From: Acidobacteriota bacterium
GTDB taxonomy: Bacteria; Acidobacteriota; Blastocatellia; RBC074
Reading direction: 5' to 3'
DNA: 64,000 nucleotides
Assembly (NCBI GenBank): GCA_016196035.1
Contig: JACPYM010000095.1
Location: 1-64,000 of the forward strand
Shown: piece by piece, positions 42,201 to 51,865 of the stretch
Layout of the letters: every line of letters begins with the position of its first letter
Numbering within the stretch: position 1 is the first letter of the stretch
Translations under genes and position numbers: made by a program
The notes under the pieces: model-generated
Seen by the model: the letters and a program-made list of their open reading frames with translations, nothing else
Databases searched by the model: none
What the model was told of the DNA's origin: nothing

Positions 42201-42606
42201 TTTCCAGCAGTTGCGCGGCGTCGGTGATGACGACGGTTTCCGAAACCTGGCCGGGTTGCATGGTCAGGTCTACGCGCTGGCGGGCGTTGACGACGACTTC
42301 GACACGCTCGGCGACCGCAGTCGAGAAGCCCTGCAAGGCGGCGCTGACGCGATAGATGCCGATGCGCACGTTGATGAATTGATAGTTGCCTTCGTTGTCG
42401 GTTTGCGCGGTGGTCGCGAGGCCGGTGGCCGCGCTTTTCAACTCGACTTTGACATTGGGGAGTACTGCGCCATTGGCGTCACGCACAGTGCCGAGCACGG
42501 TGGCGGTGTCGAATTGCGCCCACGCGGCGATGCTGGTCAGGCTCAAACAGAGCGCCAGCCAGAGCAGTCGCAACGCAGGGTTCCGCAGAAATTGGAGACG
42601 ATGCAT
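39211..42606 (-). CDS. Oar-like TonB-dependent receptor (1)
   Basis: A 1131-residue outer-membrane protein. After a signal peptide (about 1-30) comes a carboxypeptidase-regulatory beta-sandwich (GTVRDANGAVLPNVKVELKS, about 38-115) and then a plug-like domain (VVQREQIVNLPLNGRSYANL near 145-165) leading into a large predicted beta-barrel ending in the terminal phenylalanine usual for outer-membrane proteins. This CarboxypepD_reg/plug/barrel layout is the Oar-like group expanded in Acidobacteriota and used for import or display of large substrates. GGAGGAAAC precedes the ATG. The substrate is unknown; no carbohydrate enzyme lies adjacent. Monocistronic. Confidence 0.92.
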   Translation of the reverse strand: MHRLQFLRNPALRLLWLALCLSLTSIAAWAQFDTATVLGTVRDANGAVLPNVKVELKSAATGLATTAQTDNEGNYQFINVRIGIYRVSAALQGFSTAVAERVEVVVNARQRVDLTMQPGQVSETVVITDAAQLLETESSVRGQVVQREQIVNLPLNGRSYANLVLLAPGVRESNQNAATGGGREAAFNVNGLRNTFNNFLLDGVDNNAYGTSNQGFSSQVVQVSPDAVAEFKVQTNTYSAEFGRSGGAVINAAYRSGTNQIHGSLWEFHRNTVLNAVGFFKPVSGVKPPLIRNQFGFTLGGPIIKDRTFFFLDYEGFRQVAKDVVFSTLPTLLQRQGILTGDVRVPYAFVDSTGATIAAGTIFTAGQRIPMTALARKVLNELPAPNVAGKTETSFASNYSELVTNRNFNDKFNLKLDHNFSAKLNGFVRISHRKVNEFNGPNIPGPSGSNQNGFINVLNQQLVAGATYALSNGSAFEARLGVSKIEGGKRPPLSGGPSVRELYGITGLPEDRLITGGLTTQTVTGFAQLGRQSTNPQFQNPFSINPRFNYTTTRGRHSLKAGYEYLSVNTDVQDTNPLMGLDTYSSQFSRNTATSAANTIFNLSDFFFGARSQYEFANLLVVEMQRRLHYTYAQDDFKVNQKLTLNLGVRYEYASPFREAQNRLSNFDPTTKAIIQAKDGSAYDRALVDPDRNNWAPRLGFAYNLLDKTVVRGGYGIGYVHFNRVGSADLLATNFPQITRANVTQNAALALCTGTVYADNCFRPTQTGYPTNLPNNVVLFTPRETRTAYIQNWQLSVQRELPGNMLLDVAYVGNHALKMLLLADYNQARPLTTAELALPAAQRPALDARRPIQGFRSISATLPAAYSEYNALQVKFERRFSKGLYVLNSFTFSKAIDNVSQVLEEPGGNEGRPQNLFNIAADRGVGAYDQPFNNTTSFVWELPFGKGRAWLGSLPYALDAALGGWTLTGINAMYSGQAVNFRYTPSPVTANLASFLGGIALRPNLVGNPLLPKSERTIDRWFNTEAVFLPTQDQPFGNAGRNLGRGPSVYQFDLGLQKNFALPVINEVSKLEFRAEFFNLLNKTNFGTPSGTASSIVRNATGAVTSAGGFGTIRSLYTPARQIQFALKLSF

Positions 42607-42754
42607 GTTTCCTCCTCAGGAATATCCATTGGTGTTGCCATTGGTGGTAATTGATGGAAGACGGTGGGGCATTCCCCTGGCCGTAAGTAAGCAAAGACGC
42701 TAACAGCCGCTGGTCAAATCGAATTCAAGCAAAGCTTAAGTGCGCGTGAAATCT

Positions 42755-44644
42755 TCAGGGTTGTCCGCTGGCAATCGGGTTTGCCGACGCTGTTTGCCGC
42801 CAGCCCGGCGTAATGCCTTTTTCGTTGGCATCCTGCGCATACGCCGTGCTCCACGCGCTCCATCCATCGGAATAATTGCGAATGTTGCCGTAGCCTAGCA
42901 GATAGGCATAGAGGAACGTCAAGCTGGAACGCCAGCCGCTGCCGCAATAAAAAATCACCTCGCGCGCGAAGCCTGGTCCGTCGTGCCCTGCTTTGAGACC
43001 CGCCTGTGCCCAGCGCACTGCAATTTCGCTGACGCTGCGCAAGGTGCCGTCGTGATCCTGATACAAGCGCGCCTTGTCATCGGCATCGCCAATCGGCAAC
43101 GCACCGGGAATGCGCCCGCGCAGGGCCATGTAATCGTAGCCGCTGATTTCGCCACGATATTCGGCCTCGCTGCGCGCATCGGCCAGCCAGACGTTGCCGT
43201 TGTCAAAATTTGCGCGCACATACTCCGTCGTCGCCAACCACTCAGCACGCGGCGGAGCGGAGAAGGAAACAGCCGGTGGCTGGCGCACCTCAGTCTCGCC
43301 CGCATAGCCCGCCGCCTGCCAGGCCTGGTAACCGCCGTTGAAGAAGCGCACATCCTGGACGCCCGCGTAATTGAGCACCCACCAAACGCGCGCGGCGGCA
43401 ATCGTCTGTTGGCTGTATACGATCACCGTCGTCTCCGGCGTGATGCCATGACGCCCGATGACCTGTTGCAACGCAGCGACGGATTTCAAATGCCAGCGCG
43501 GATAGCCATTCTCGAAGTCATCCGTATCCAGATGCAGCGCGCCGGGCACGTGGCCCTGGTTGTAATCTTTGGCCGCTGTGAGCGCCCCCCAACTCGTTTC
43601 CAAAATGACGAAGCGCTCAGTGCGATAGGAGGCGGGGCGCGGGGCCTTGGCATTGGGCGCATAAAAGTCTTGCACGGCTTTGACCCAGGCAGCCGAGACG
43701 ATGGTTTCATAACGTGGCGCGGCGTTGAGCGGAAGTTTTTCTGTCTTGCTCCATTCGTTCATGCCGCCTTCATACACTGCCACGCGCGGATAGCCCAGCA
43801 AGCGCAGGGCGAAATACGCAAAGCCCGCGCGCGTGCCCGCGTTGGAATAGAGGGCGATTTCTTTGTCGCTGGTAAGGCCATGTGCCGTCCACAGCGTTTT
43901 CAATTCCTCTGCCTGGCGCATTACGCCATCGGCGGCCAACGCCCATTGCCAGGGCCAATGTACTGCGCCGGGGAGGTGGCCGCCGCGTGTTTGGCCCGGC
44001 GCGGGCCAGCCCAAATACTCTTCATCTGAGCGCACATCAACTAAAGCAAAATCCGGTTGGCCCAGGCCCCGTTGAACTTGTTTTTGATTGAGGCGGATTT
44101 TCTTTTCCGGTGCGGCGTCAAACGGGGTGTGGGCAAATTGCGGTTCATAGGTTGTCGTGCGACGATTTTCGCCCAGCCAGCGCGGCCAGCCGCCATTGAG
44201 CAGGGCGACCTGCGAACAGCCCAGCGTTTCAAGCGTCCAGAAAATGTAGCCGGCGGTGCCTTGCGATCTGGGCGGATCGTCGTAAATGACGATGTTGGCG
44301 CTGCGCGTCAGGCCCAAACGCGCGAGTTGCAGCGCCAATTCAACCGGGTCTTCGCGCCGTTGCGTGGTGTCGTCGCGTAAGGTTTCGACCGGCAACGCAA
44401 GCGCGCCGGGCACGTGGCCCGCCGCATATTCGGCGCGCGAACGCGCGTCAATGATGCGTAAGCCACGCTCGTCCAATTGCCGATTTAAGGCTGTCGTTGA
44501 GATGAGCAACGAGGCGTTGGGATAAGGCGGTGAATCCATGGAACAGGCCGAAGCGAGGAGTAAGGTCAGACAGCAAGCCGTCCAGCCTCTGATGGACGCC
44601 CAGGCAGGTAGTGTAGGTTTCGTTGGCGGAGAACTGACTTCCAT
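42755..44644 (-). CDS. Lipoprotein with four rhodanese-like domains
   Basis: A 629-residue protein with a lipoprotein-type N-terminus (hydrophobic segment ending ASAC at Cys34). Four rhodanese folds follow, at about residues 50-185, 190-320, 335-460 and 470-610. The catalytic-cysteine position reads YDDPPRSQG in domain 1, YSNAGTRAG in domain 2 and YSQQTIAAA in domain 3; only domain 4 has a cysteine, in FYCGSGWRSS. So three domains look inactive and one may transfer sulfur or bind thiosulfate-like ligands. Tandem rhodaneses usually pair one silent and one active domain; a set of four is longer. An ATG at 44749 is possible but the 44644 start exposes the lipoprotein signal. It is a lone gene near TonB receptor 1. 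Confidence 0.85.
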   Translation of the reverse strand: MEVSSPPTKPTLPAWASIRGWTACCLTLLLASACSMDSPPYPNASLLISTTALNRQLDERGLRIIDARSRAEYAAGHVPGALALPVETLRDDTTQRREDPVELALQLARLGLTRSANIVIYDDPPRSQGTAGYIFWTLETLGCSQVALLNGGWPRWLGENRRTTTYEPQFAHTPFDAAPEKKIRLNQKQVQRGLGQPDFALVDVRSDEEYLGWPAPGQTRGGHLPGAVHWPWQWALAADGVMRQAEELKTLWTAHGLTSDKEIALYSNAGTRAGFAYFALRLLGYPRVAVYEGGMNEWSKTEKLPLNAAPRYETIVSAAWVKAVQDFYAPNAKAPRPASYRTERFVILETSWGALTAAKDYNQGHVPGALHLDTDDFENGYPRWHLKSVAALQQVIGRHGITPETTVIVYSQQTIAAARVWWVLNYAGVQDVRFFNGGYQAWQAAGYAGETEVRQPPAVSFSAPPRAEWLATTEYVRANFDNGNVWLADARSEAEYRGEISGYDYMALRGRIPGALPIGDADDKARLYQDHDGTLRSVSEIAVRWAQAGLKAGHDGPGFAREVIFYCGSGWRSSLTFLYAYLLGYGNIRNYSDGWSAWSTAYAQDANEKGITPGWRQTASANPIASGQP

Positions 44645-44781
44645 CGTACTGCCTGCCCAAACACCTCTGTACACATAGTCAAAGAGCGTGAAGTTCAAGT
44701 TTCTGCCGTCGTTGGAGCTTTCGCACACAGGCTGAAGCCTGAACTCCATGCTCTTTGTTCTCTGGTGTAAGCCCCTGTGGG

Positions 44782-45507
44782 TTATTTCTTCTTGGCCGCC
44801 GGTTTCTTGCTCGGGGCCATGGCTCTGGCATATCGCCCAATCGTATCCGGGAAAGTTTTGGTCAACGCCGGCGCGGGCTTGGCGCCTTTCAGCACCACTG
44901 GCGCGGCATTTTCGTCGCCATAGGCTTCCTTCATATCGTCCTTGTCCGCCGCGATCACGCTGCCTTTGAGTTCGAGACCCGCGAAGAGGCCTTTGCTGCG
45001 CGAATAAGAAAGAATCTGCGCATCCATTTTCAAATCGGTCGAAGCGCCCGCCTGACGACCCACCGGCCCGGCGGCGGCGGTGGCGTCGCCGCCAATCTCG
45101 AATTTGCTCGAAAGCAGGCTGTTCATGCCGCTATCGCTCATAAACAGCAAAATGAAATCGGTGGATTGCGCGCCGATCTGCAAGCCGAAACTGCCGCCTT
45201 TCATATTGAAATAGGCGGGCGCGCTCCAGCCTTTGGCCGTGTGACAGGTAGCGACACCGCGTCCGCCGCGTCCGCCGATGACGAACCCGGCTTTGATCAC
45301 GTCGGGGAAAACCGCCACGCAGCGGGCCTTGCCCAGCACCGCTTCCGGGATGGCCTTGTCGGGAATGTCCATGATTTCTTTGAACACCTTGGCGGCCTTG
45401 TTGGCCTGTTTGACGGTGTCGCTGCTGGCGCTCAGCTTGCCTTGCGCAAAGGTTGCGCCGCTGAGCAGACAGAGAGTGATGAGCAGAGAACTGGAACGCA
45501 GGTACAT
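44782..45507 (-). CDS. Secreted SYLF/YSC84-domain protein (1)
   Basis: A 241-residue protein with a signal peptide (SSLLITLCLLSGATFAQG) and a SYLF domain: KARCVAVFPDVIKAGFVIGG, RGGRGVATC, GSFGLQIGAQSTDFILLF, and SYSRSKGLFAGLELKGSVI. The C-terminal tail is Lys/Ala/Pro-rich. GGAGGAG lies upstream of the ATG at 45507. The family binds lipids and, in eukaryotes, actin; in bacteria it is generally a periplasmic lipid-binding protein. A close paralogue lies at 59480, sharing most of the core. Confidence 0.88.
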   Translation of the reverse strand: MYLRSSSLLITLCLLSGATFAQGKLSASSDTVKQANKAAKVFKEIMDIPDKAIPEAVLGKARCVAVFPDVIKAGFVIGGRGGRGVATCHTAKGWSAPAYFNMKGGSFGLQIGAQSTDFILLFMSDSGMNSLLSSKFEIGGDATAAAGPVGRQAGASTDLKMDAQILSYSRSKGLFAGLELKGSVIAADKDDMKEAYGDENAAPVVLKGAKPAPALTKTFPDTIGRYARAMAPSKKPAAKKK

Positions 45508-45608
45508 AGTCTCCTCCGTAAGTGAATTTGTTTGGGGGGAACTGCTTAATTTCGCTGCCAGCATTGTGTCAGGACGAAGTTGCTGGAAGCAAGCTGTCAA
45601 AAGCCCGC

Positions 45609-45779
45609 CGCTTGCAATTGCGTTTACGGGAGTCGTTGACGTGGGGACAGTACCGCGCGCGTGAGCAAGCGGCGCGTCAAGCTTGCGCCATTAGCTGAAC
45701 TGCCAACTGCCGCTTGCTGACGCGCGCGGTACTGTCCCGCTGCGCGGTTTTCCCGTACACCATAGTGAAAACCGATCTA
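45609..45779. repeat. MITE-like inverted-repeat element, copy C
   Basis: Core arms CCGCGCGCGTGAGCAAGCG and a right arm with one change (CTTGCTGACGCGCG) enclose a loop with CGTCAAGC. The left end CTTGCAATTGCGTTTACGGG and the right end GTGAAAACCGATCTA match copies A and B. It lies just upstream of the SYLF gene 1 start. The gap 45508-46411 also holds the element at 45888; the rest of that gap (46041-46411) shows only a small TCACCC/GGGTGA hairpin at 46151 and a run of nine C bases at 46181. Confidence 0.85.
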
Positions 45780-45887
45780 AAGCCGGAAATAACCAGAATA
45801 AATACTTCGGCGGCGGCTGAAATGTTTTGGCCCTGCGGTTGTTTTCAGAATGAAGAAGTCACCAACGTCGTCAAGCGAGCTTGGGTA

Positions 45888-46040
45888 GTGTCCTAAAGTT
45901 GTGTTGCCAGCGAGTGCAAGCTGTTTCCCCACGAAGCCACACGAAGAAAACACGAAGCTGCTTGGCGATCTTCGTGTTTTCTTCGTGTGGCTTCGTGGGG
46001 AAACAGCTTTGTTTTAGGCAGCAACACAGGAATAGGACAC
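45888..46040. repeat. Inverted-repeat element with GTGTCCTA ends and 40-bp perfect arms
   Basis: Inner arms 45918-45957 and 45970-46009 are exact 40-bp complements. The outer ends GTGTCCTAAAGTTGTGTTGC (45888 onward) and, inverted, GTGTCCTATTCCTGTGTTGC (ending 46040) match imperfectly. A third kind of MITE-like element in the window, unrelated in sequence to the CCGCGCGCGTGAGC family. Confidence 0.8.
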
Positions 46041-46411
46041 AACTCGAGCTTGGTTGGCAGTTTAGCAGCCAGGGCCTGCTTGGCCATATCTCGAACAATG
46101 CCCACCGTCCCGGGAGTCGAAATTTTGCTAGCAGAATTTATTCACAGACATCACCCAAATGGGTGACGACACCAAATCCACCCCCCCCCAAATAAAATCC
46201 GCCGGTCACCGAAATTTCAGCGCCAGCGCCGACACTATGAATTGTAAGCAACGGGGAATGAGTGCTGGCCCCTTGCGGGCCTAGCCGTGCAACAACGCCT
46301 AACCCAGCGAAAAAAACAAAATGCCGTCAAGCAAGTCTGGGACGCAGTTTTTCCGCCAGGCTTGATTGACGGCCTCCTAAACACGCTCAGTAAACTTTTG
46401 GAGAAAGTCTG

Positions 46412-49400
46412 ATGACTGCAAAACAAGCGATCAATCGAGCCAGCTTGGGGCTGGCCTTCTTATGTTTGGCCGCAGCCGGCTTCGGCTGGCGCGCGCTGGC
46501 GCACCGCGCCGTCAATGGGACGCCGCAACCCGCCGTCAGCCGTCCGCCACTGGCGGCGCTGCTTAACCCGGATGGCACGCTCAAACCGGCGCACGGTTTT
46601 GAAGGCAGTCTGGACGGACGCGGCTGGCGTTTGACCGCGACTAGCGAGGGCGCGCCGCGTTTTGTCAGCGCCGCACCGGGCGATGAATTGTGGGACGCGC
46701 AATTCACCAACGCGCTCGGCGTCAACGGCACGGTCGAAGCCATCGCCGTCAGCGGCAGCGATGTTTATATCGGCGGTTCATTCAGCGCCGTGCAGGGCGT
46801 CGCGGCCAAGAACATCGCGCGCTGGAATGGCAGCGTCTGGTCGGCGTTGGGCGAAGGCATCAGCGGCACGGTGTATGCGCTGGCTGTCAGTGGAAGCAAT
46901 GTTTACGTGGGTGGAGGATTCATCACGGCTGGCACCACGGCAGCCAACGGTATCGCCGTTTGGAATGGCAGCATTTGGACGCCGCTAGGGGATGGCGTGA
47001 CCATCGCCAGCGGCGGCAACGGTAGTGTGCTTGCGTTGGCCGTCAGCGGCAGTGACGTTTATGCCGCTGGAGGATTCACCACCGCTGGCAGCGCCCCGGC
47101 CAACAACATCGCGCGTTGGAATGGGAGTACCTGGTCGGCCCTCGGCGGCGGCTTGACGGCAACCGGCAGCAACACCGTTACGGTGGAGGCCCTGGCCATC
47201 AGCGGTAGCGATCTGTACGTGGGCGGCTTTTTTAGCAGCGCGGGTGGCACAGCGGTCAGCAATATTGCCCGCTGGAACGGCAGCGCCTGGACGGCACTGG
47301 GCGCGGGCCTCAACAACCAAGTCAAGGCGCTGGCCGTGAGCGGCGGCAACATTTATGTGGGAGGCAGCTTTACCGGCGCGGGGAATGTTGCGGCACTGCG
47401 CATTGCGCGCTGGAATGGCAGCGCCTGGGTAGCACTCGGCAGCGGTCTCAGCGGGGAAAGTTTTTCTGATGTAAATGCGTTGGCTGTCAGCGGCAATGAT
47501 GTTTTCGCAGGCGGGGGATTCACCACCGCAGGCGGCCAGCCCACCAAGCGCGTCGCCCGCTGGAATGGCAGCGCCTGGTCAACGCTCGGCAGCGGCATTG
47601 GCCAGACGACCACTCACCAAGTAAAAGCACTCGCCGTCAGCGGCGGTGAACTCATCGCGGGTGGCTTCTTTTCTACGGCGAGTGAAGTGCTCACTGGCAA
47701 TCTGGCCCGTTGGAATGGCAGCGCCTGGTCGAGCCTGGGCAGCCCCGGCCCCAGCAACAGCGTCAATGGTGTGGTCCGTGCCATCGCGCTCAGCGGTAAT
47801 GATGTTTATGTGGGCGGTGATTTCAATTTGGCGGGTGGTGTGGCCGCCAACAACATTGCCAAGTGGAATGGCTTGTCCTGGTTGGCGCTGGGCAGCGGTC
47901 TGGATAGTTCAGTCAACGCGATTGCCGTCAGCGGCAATGATGTTTATGTAGGCGGCAACTTTGGCAGCGCGGGCGGCGTCGCTGCGGGTGGCGTCGCCAA
48001 ATGGAACGGCAGCACTTGGTCGGCGCTCGGCAATGGATTGAGGTTGGTTGGTGCACTGGCAATAAGCAGCGGCAACGTCTATGCAGGCGGCTCTTTCACT
48101 ACAGTCAATGGCACGACTTTCAATAACATTGCGGTTTGGAACGGTTCGACCTGGGCACCGCTCGGTAGCGGCGTGAATGGTCAGGTTTTGGCGCTGGCTG
48201 TCAGCGGCAACGATGTTTACGCGGGGGGCACATTCACCACGGCGGGCGGCAATCCAGCCCGCACGATTGCCAAATGGAACGGCAGCGCCTGGACGGCGCT
48301 GACTACCGATGTGGGCACGCGGCAGATGTCGGCGCTGGTACTCAATGGCAACGATCTTTACGCGGGCGGCTTCTTTACCAGCGTGGGCGTGCCCGACACC
48401 ACGGGCGTCGCCAAATGGAATGGCAGCGTCTGGGCGGCGCTTGGCAGCGGCATCCCGCGCGGCTTTGTCTTCGCCCTCGCCTTGCAAAACAACGCGCTTT
48501 ACGCGGGCGGCAGCTTTTTAAGAGCGGGCGATACGGCGGTGAACAACCTCGCCAAATGGGATGGCGGCAACTGGTCAGCGCTCGGCAGCGGCGTCAACAG
48601 CGGCGTCAGCGCCCTCGCCGCCAACGCCAGCTACGTATACGCGGGCGGCAGCTTCGCCACGGCGGGCGGCAAGCCTTCGCATTACTTTGGCCGCTATCAG
48701 CAGCCTTGCACCGGCACGCTCAGCGCCGCCAGCCAGAGCTTCCCGGCGAGCGGCGGCGCGGGCAGCGTCAACGTCACGGCCCCGGCATGCAACTGGACGG
48801 CTGTCAGCAATGCGCCTTGGGCCACAATCACCAGCGGGGCAACCGGCAGTGGCAATGGCACGGTCAATTTTACCGTCACCGCCAATCCCGATCTCAGCAC
48901 GCGCACGGCGACGCTGACCATCGCCGGGCAAAGCTTCAGCCTCACGCAAGCCGGGCAAACGTGCAGCTACACACTCGCGCCCACCAGCGCGACGGCCAGC
49001 GCCAGCGGCGGCACGGGCAGCGCGACGGTGACGCCCAACCTCGCGGCCTGTGCCTGGACGGCCACGAGCAACGCCGCGTTCATCACGATCACCAGCGGCG
49101 CGAGCGGCATGGGTACAAGCGCGGTGAATTACACGGTCGCGGCCAATCCGAATCCAAGCACGCGCACGGGCACACTGACCATCGCGGGGCTGACTTTCAC
49201 GGTGACGCAGGAAGCATTGGCTTGCAGCTACACGCTGACACCCGCGAGCCTGAGCGTCGCGGCCAATGGCGGAACGGGCAGCGTGGCCGTCGCCGCCGCG
49301 AATGGCTGCGCCTGGATGGCCGCGAGCAACGATGCTTTCATCACGCTAACCGGCGGCGCGTCGGGCAATGGCAACGGCACGGTCGCGTTCACTGTCGCGG

Positions 49401-51136
49401 CCAATCCCGCCGCTACCCAACGCACGGGCACGCTGACCATCGCGGGCCAAACCTTCACCGTCACACAAGCGGGCCAACCGTGCAGCTACACGCTCACGCC
49501 CGCAAACGCTAGCGTCCCGGCCAGCGGCGGCGGCGGCACAGTCGCTGTCGCCGCGTTGAATGGCTGCGCCTGGACGGCCACGAGCAATGCCGCCTTCATC
49601 ACCGTTACCAGCGGGGCCAGTGGCAATGGCAACGGCACGGTCGCTTTCAGCGTCGCGGCCAATCCAACCACTAGCGCGCGCACGGGCACGCTGACCATTG
49701 CCGGACAGACCTTCACCGTCACGCAAGCCGCGCTGCTTTGCGACTATGCGATTGCGCCCACCAGCCAAACCGTGAGCGCCGCCGCTGGCACGGGCAGCGT
49801 TGCGGTGACGACCACGAGCGGCTGCACTTGGACGGCCACGAGCAATGTCAACTGGTTGACGATCACCAGCGGTGCAAGCGGCAGCGGCAATGGCAGCGTC
49901 AGCTTCACCATTGCTGCCAACCCCAGCACCAGCGCGCGCAACGGCACGCTGACCATTGCCGGGCTGACGGCCACCGTCAATCAGAGCGGCGCGGTGACCA
50001 ACCGGCTAGTTCGGTTGGCCCCGGCGGTAGGCGCGGCAGGCAGTACGGTCAATGTGCCGGTTGAACTCGTGGCGCAAGGCGATGAAACGGCGCTCAGTTT
50101 CAGCCTGGGCTACGATCAAGCTTTACTCAGCAACCCTTCGGCGACGGCAAGCGCTGACGCGAGTGGCGCAACGCTGAGCCTGAACCTTGATCAAGTTGCG
50201 CAAGGCCGGATTGGCTTGCGGCTGACGCTGCCTGCGGGACAACGTTTGGCAGCGGGCACGCGGCAACTTGCGCTCATTACGTTCACGCTGGCCGCCGCCG
50301 CAACCGGTCCGACCGCGCTCAACTTTGGCGATATACCGACGGCGCGGCTGGTGGCCGATAGCGCGGCCAATCCGTTGCCCGCGAATTACCTGGGCGGTTC
50401 CGTGGCCATCGCACAACCGGTGGCTAGCGTCTCCGCCGCCAGTTTCAGCGCCGCCGCGCTCGCACCCGAAGCGATGGTGGCCGCCTTCGGCACGCGGCTG
50501 GCGACGCGCGTCGAAGCCGCCAGCACGCTGCCCTTGCCGACCAGTCTGGCCGGCACGAGTTTGCGGGTGCGCGACGGCGCGGGCACGGAACGGCTGGCCC
50601 CGCTCTTTTTCGTCGCGCCGGGACAAATCAATTATCTCGTGCCGGCGGGGACGGCGTTGGGCACGGCGAGTTTAACGGTGACGAGCGGTGACGGCGCGCT
50701 CTCGCTAGGCACGCTCAACATTACCAGCGTCGCGCCGGGACTCTTCGCCGCCAATGCCAACGGTCAGGGCGTGCCGGCGGCGGTGGCCTTGCGCGTCAAG
50801 GCGGATGGGGCGCAAAGCTTCGAGCCGGTGGCCGTCTTCGATCCGGCGCGCAATCAATTCGTGGCCGTGCCGCTCGATGTGAGCGCCGCCAATGAGCGCG
50901 TGTTTCTGATTCTGTTCGGCACGGGCTTCCGGTTTAACAGCGCGTTGGCGGCAGTCAGCGCAAATTCGGGCGGGACGGATTTGCCGGTCTCATTTGCGGG
51001 CGCGGCGGGCGAATTGGCGGGCCTCGATCAACTCAACGTCGAGTTGCCGCGCAGTTTGAGCGGACGCGGCGAGTTGAATCTCACAGTGACGGTGGATGGA
51101 CGCAGCAGTAACACGCTGCGGGTGTTGCTGAAATAA
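46412..51136 (+). CDS. Large secreted repeat protein: propeller-like repeats, BACON-like domains, cohesin-like domain, TIGR03437 C-terminus
   Basis: A 1574-residue protein with a hydrophobic N-terminal signal segment. Residues about 105-760 hold 14 copies of a repeat of about 46 residues (core VxALAVSGxDVYVGGxFTTAG, then [16 protein letters not shown]), which would form one or two beta-propellers. Five BACON-like all-beta domains of about 85 residues follow ([23 protein letters not shown], then TLTIAGxTFTVTQ). A cohesin-like domain comes next ([22 protein letters not shown]), then the C-terminal domain known from Solibacter and other Acidobacteriota (TIGR03437: [22 protein letters not shown]). 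It is probably extracellular and adhesive. No enzyme site is seen. The ribosome-binding site is weak, so expression may be low or the start uncertain. Confidence 0.9.
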   Translation: MTAKQAINRASLGLAFLCLAAAGFGWRALAHRAVNGTPQPAVSRPPLAALLNPDGTLKPAHGFEGSLDGRGWRLTATSEGAPRFVSAAPGDELWDAQFTNALGVNGTVEAIAVSGSDVYIGGSFSAVQGVAAKNIARWNGSVWSALGEGISGTVYALAVSGSNVYVGGGFITAGTTAANGIAVWNGSIWTPLGDGVTIASGGNGSVLALAVSGSDVYAAGGFTTAGSAPANNIARWNGSTWSALGGGLTATGSNTVTVEALAISGSDLYVGGFFSSAGGTAVSNIARWNGSAWTALGAGLNNQVKALAVSGGNIYVGGSFTGAGNVAALRIARWNGSAWVALGSGLSGESFSDVNALAVSGNDVFAGGGFTTAGGQPTKRVARWNGSAWSTLGSGIGQTTTHQVKALAVSGGELIAGGFFSTASEVLTGNLARWNGSAWSSLGSPGPSNSVNGVVRAIALSGNDVYVGGDFNLAGGVAANNIAKWNGLSWLALGSGLDSSVNAIAVSGNDVYVGGNFGSAGGVAAGGVAKWNGSTWSALGNGLRLVGALAISSGNVYAGGSFTTVNGTTFNNIAVWNGSTWAPLGSGVNGQVLALAVSGNDVYAGGTFTTAGGNPARTIAKWNGSAWTALTTDVGTRQMSALVLNGNDLYAGGFFTSVGVPDTTGVAKWNGSVWAALGSGIPRGFVFALALQNNALYAGGSFLRAGDTAVNNLAKWDGGNWSALGSGVNSGVSALAANASYVYAGGSFATAGGKPSHYFGRYQQPCTGTLSAASQSFPASGGAGSVNVTAPACNWTAVSNAPWATITSGATGSGNGTVNFTVTANPDLSTRTATLTIAGQSFSLTQAGQTCSYTLAPTSATASASGGTGSATVTPNLAACAWTATSNAAFITITSGASGMGTSAVNYTVAANPNPSTRTGTLTIAGLTFTVTQEALACSYTLTPASLSVAANGGTGSVAVAAANGCAWMAASNDAFITLTGGASGNGNGTVAFTVAANPAATQRTGTLTIAGQTFTVTQAGQPCSYTLTPANASVPASGGGGTVAVAALNGCAWTATSNAAFITVTSGASGNGNGTVAFSVAANPTTSARTGTLTIAGQTFTVTQAALLCDYAIAPTSQTVSAAAGTGSVAVTTTSGCTWTATSNVNWLTITSGASGSGNGSVSFTIAANPSTSARNGTLTIAGLTATVNQSGAVTNRLVRLAPAVGAAGSTVNVPVELVAQGDETALSFSLGYDQALLSNPSATASADASGATLSLNLDQVAQGRIGLRLTLPAGQRLAAGTRQLALITFTLAAAATGPTALNFGDIPTARLVADSAANPLPANYLGGSVAIAQPVASVSAASFSAAALAPEAMVAAFGTRLATRVEAASTLPLPTSLAGTSLRVRDGAGTERLAPLFFVAPGQINYLVPAGTALGTASLTVTSGDGALSLGTLNITSVAPGLFAANANGQGVPAAVALRVKADGAQSFEPVAVFDPARNQFVAVPLDVSAANERVFLILFGTGFRFNSALAAVSANSGGTDLPVSFAGAAGELAGLDQLNVELPRSLSGRGELNLTVTVDGRSSNTLRVLLK

Positions 51137-51206
51137 ACGGGACTGGCGCGAACCCTGATCCTTCGCCACAGAGTAACAGCGCGCAGGAGAAGATTTTTGG
51201 TTGTCC

Positions 51207-51387
51207 TAAAGCGGTTTTCACATCAGTGTATGGGAAAAGCCGCGCAGCGAGACGGTACCGCGCGCGTGAGCAAGCGGCGCGTCAAGCTTACGCCATTGGC
51301 CGAATCGCCCAGGCTTCGCTTGCTCACGCGCGCGGTACCGTCCCGGCACAACGCGCTCTACCGTACACTGAACTGCAAACCGATCTA
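51207..51387. repeat. MITE-like inverted-repeat element, copy D
   Basis: The core arms match copy A and the loop has CGTCAAGC in the same orientation, but the end types are swapped: TTTTCACATCAGTG on the left and, inverted, TTTGCAGTTCAGTG on the right. It lies downstream of the large repeat protein, between it and the small minus-strand gene at 51500. Confidence 0.85.
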
Positions 51388-51429
51388 AGCGCTCTCTTCG
51401 TGACTCTGCGGCAACGACCCTGCATTCGT

Positions 51430-51473
51430 AAAAAGGTGGGGCGCGGAAACAAAATTCCGCGCCCCACCTTTTT
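51430..51473. terminator. Bidirectional rho-independent terminator
   Basis: A 19-bp perfect stem (AAAAAGGTGGGGCGCGGAA and complement) with a 6-base loop and T-runs on both sides. It sits 27 bases past the stop of the small minus-strand gene at 51500 and downstream of the large plus-strand repeat protein. Confidence 0.85.
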
Positions 51474-51499
51474 ATCTATCTTGATTGCGTTACCGAAAC

Positions 51500-51865
51500 T
51501 CAGTTGCCCTTTTCAATCATCAGCGTGCGCACCGGCGAAGTCACGATGCGTTTGCCGTCAAAGCAGATTTCGATGCGCAAGCCGATCCCGAGCCAGCCCA
51601 TTTTCAGCATGCAACCGCCAAAGGTGGAGCCGCTCACGGTGGCTTCGATAGGTTGCGAAAAGAAACGTCCGCCTTGCACCAGGGCTTTGCCGGTTTCGGG
51701 TTCCAGCAAAAAAATGTAGTAGTCGGAATTGAGGGTCTTGGCACAGACCGTATCGAATTGGCTGAGCGAACGAATCGCCACACCATCAAAGCTCGAACTC
51801 ATCTCGGTGAACCCGTCAAGCGAGCAATAACGCGGGATATTGTGCATTCGTGGCTCTTTCATCAT
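51500..51865 (-). CDS. Small hypothetical protein
   Basis: A protein of about 121 residues, with a possible start at 51865, where GAGG is immediately upstream of paired ATGs; 51847 is an alternative. It contains beta-rich segments (YYIFLLEPETGKALVQGG, SGSTFGGCMLKMGWLGIGLRIEICFDG). A PilZ-like or small beta-barrel fold is possible but none of the PilZ motifs (RxxxR, DxSxxG) is visible. A good terminator follows. Function not recognised. Confidence 0.6.
   Translation of the reverse strand: MMKEPRMHNIPRYCSLDGFTEMSSSFDGVAIRSLSQFDTVCAKTLNSDYYIFLLEPETGKALVQGGRFFSQPIEATVSGSTFGGCMLKMGWLGIGLRIEICFDGKRIVTSPVRTLMIEKGN

Noticed and set aside
39454-42654. A 1066-codon open frame on the plus strand
   Set aside because: It is exactly antisense to TonB receptor 1, has an Arg/Val-rich composition with no domain, and results from GC-rich codon bias.
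46700-49980. Possible CRISPR-like or tandem non-coding repeat array
   Set aside because: The periodicity (about 140 and 255 bases) is that of protein repeats in one continuous reading frame, with no CRISPR-type short repeats and spacers.
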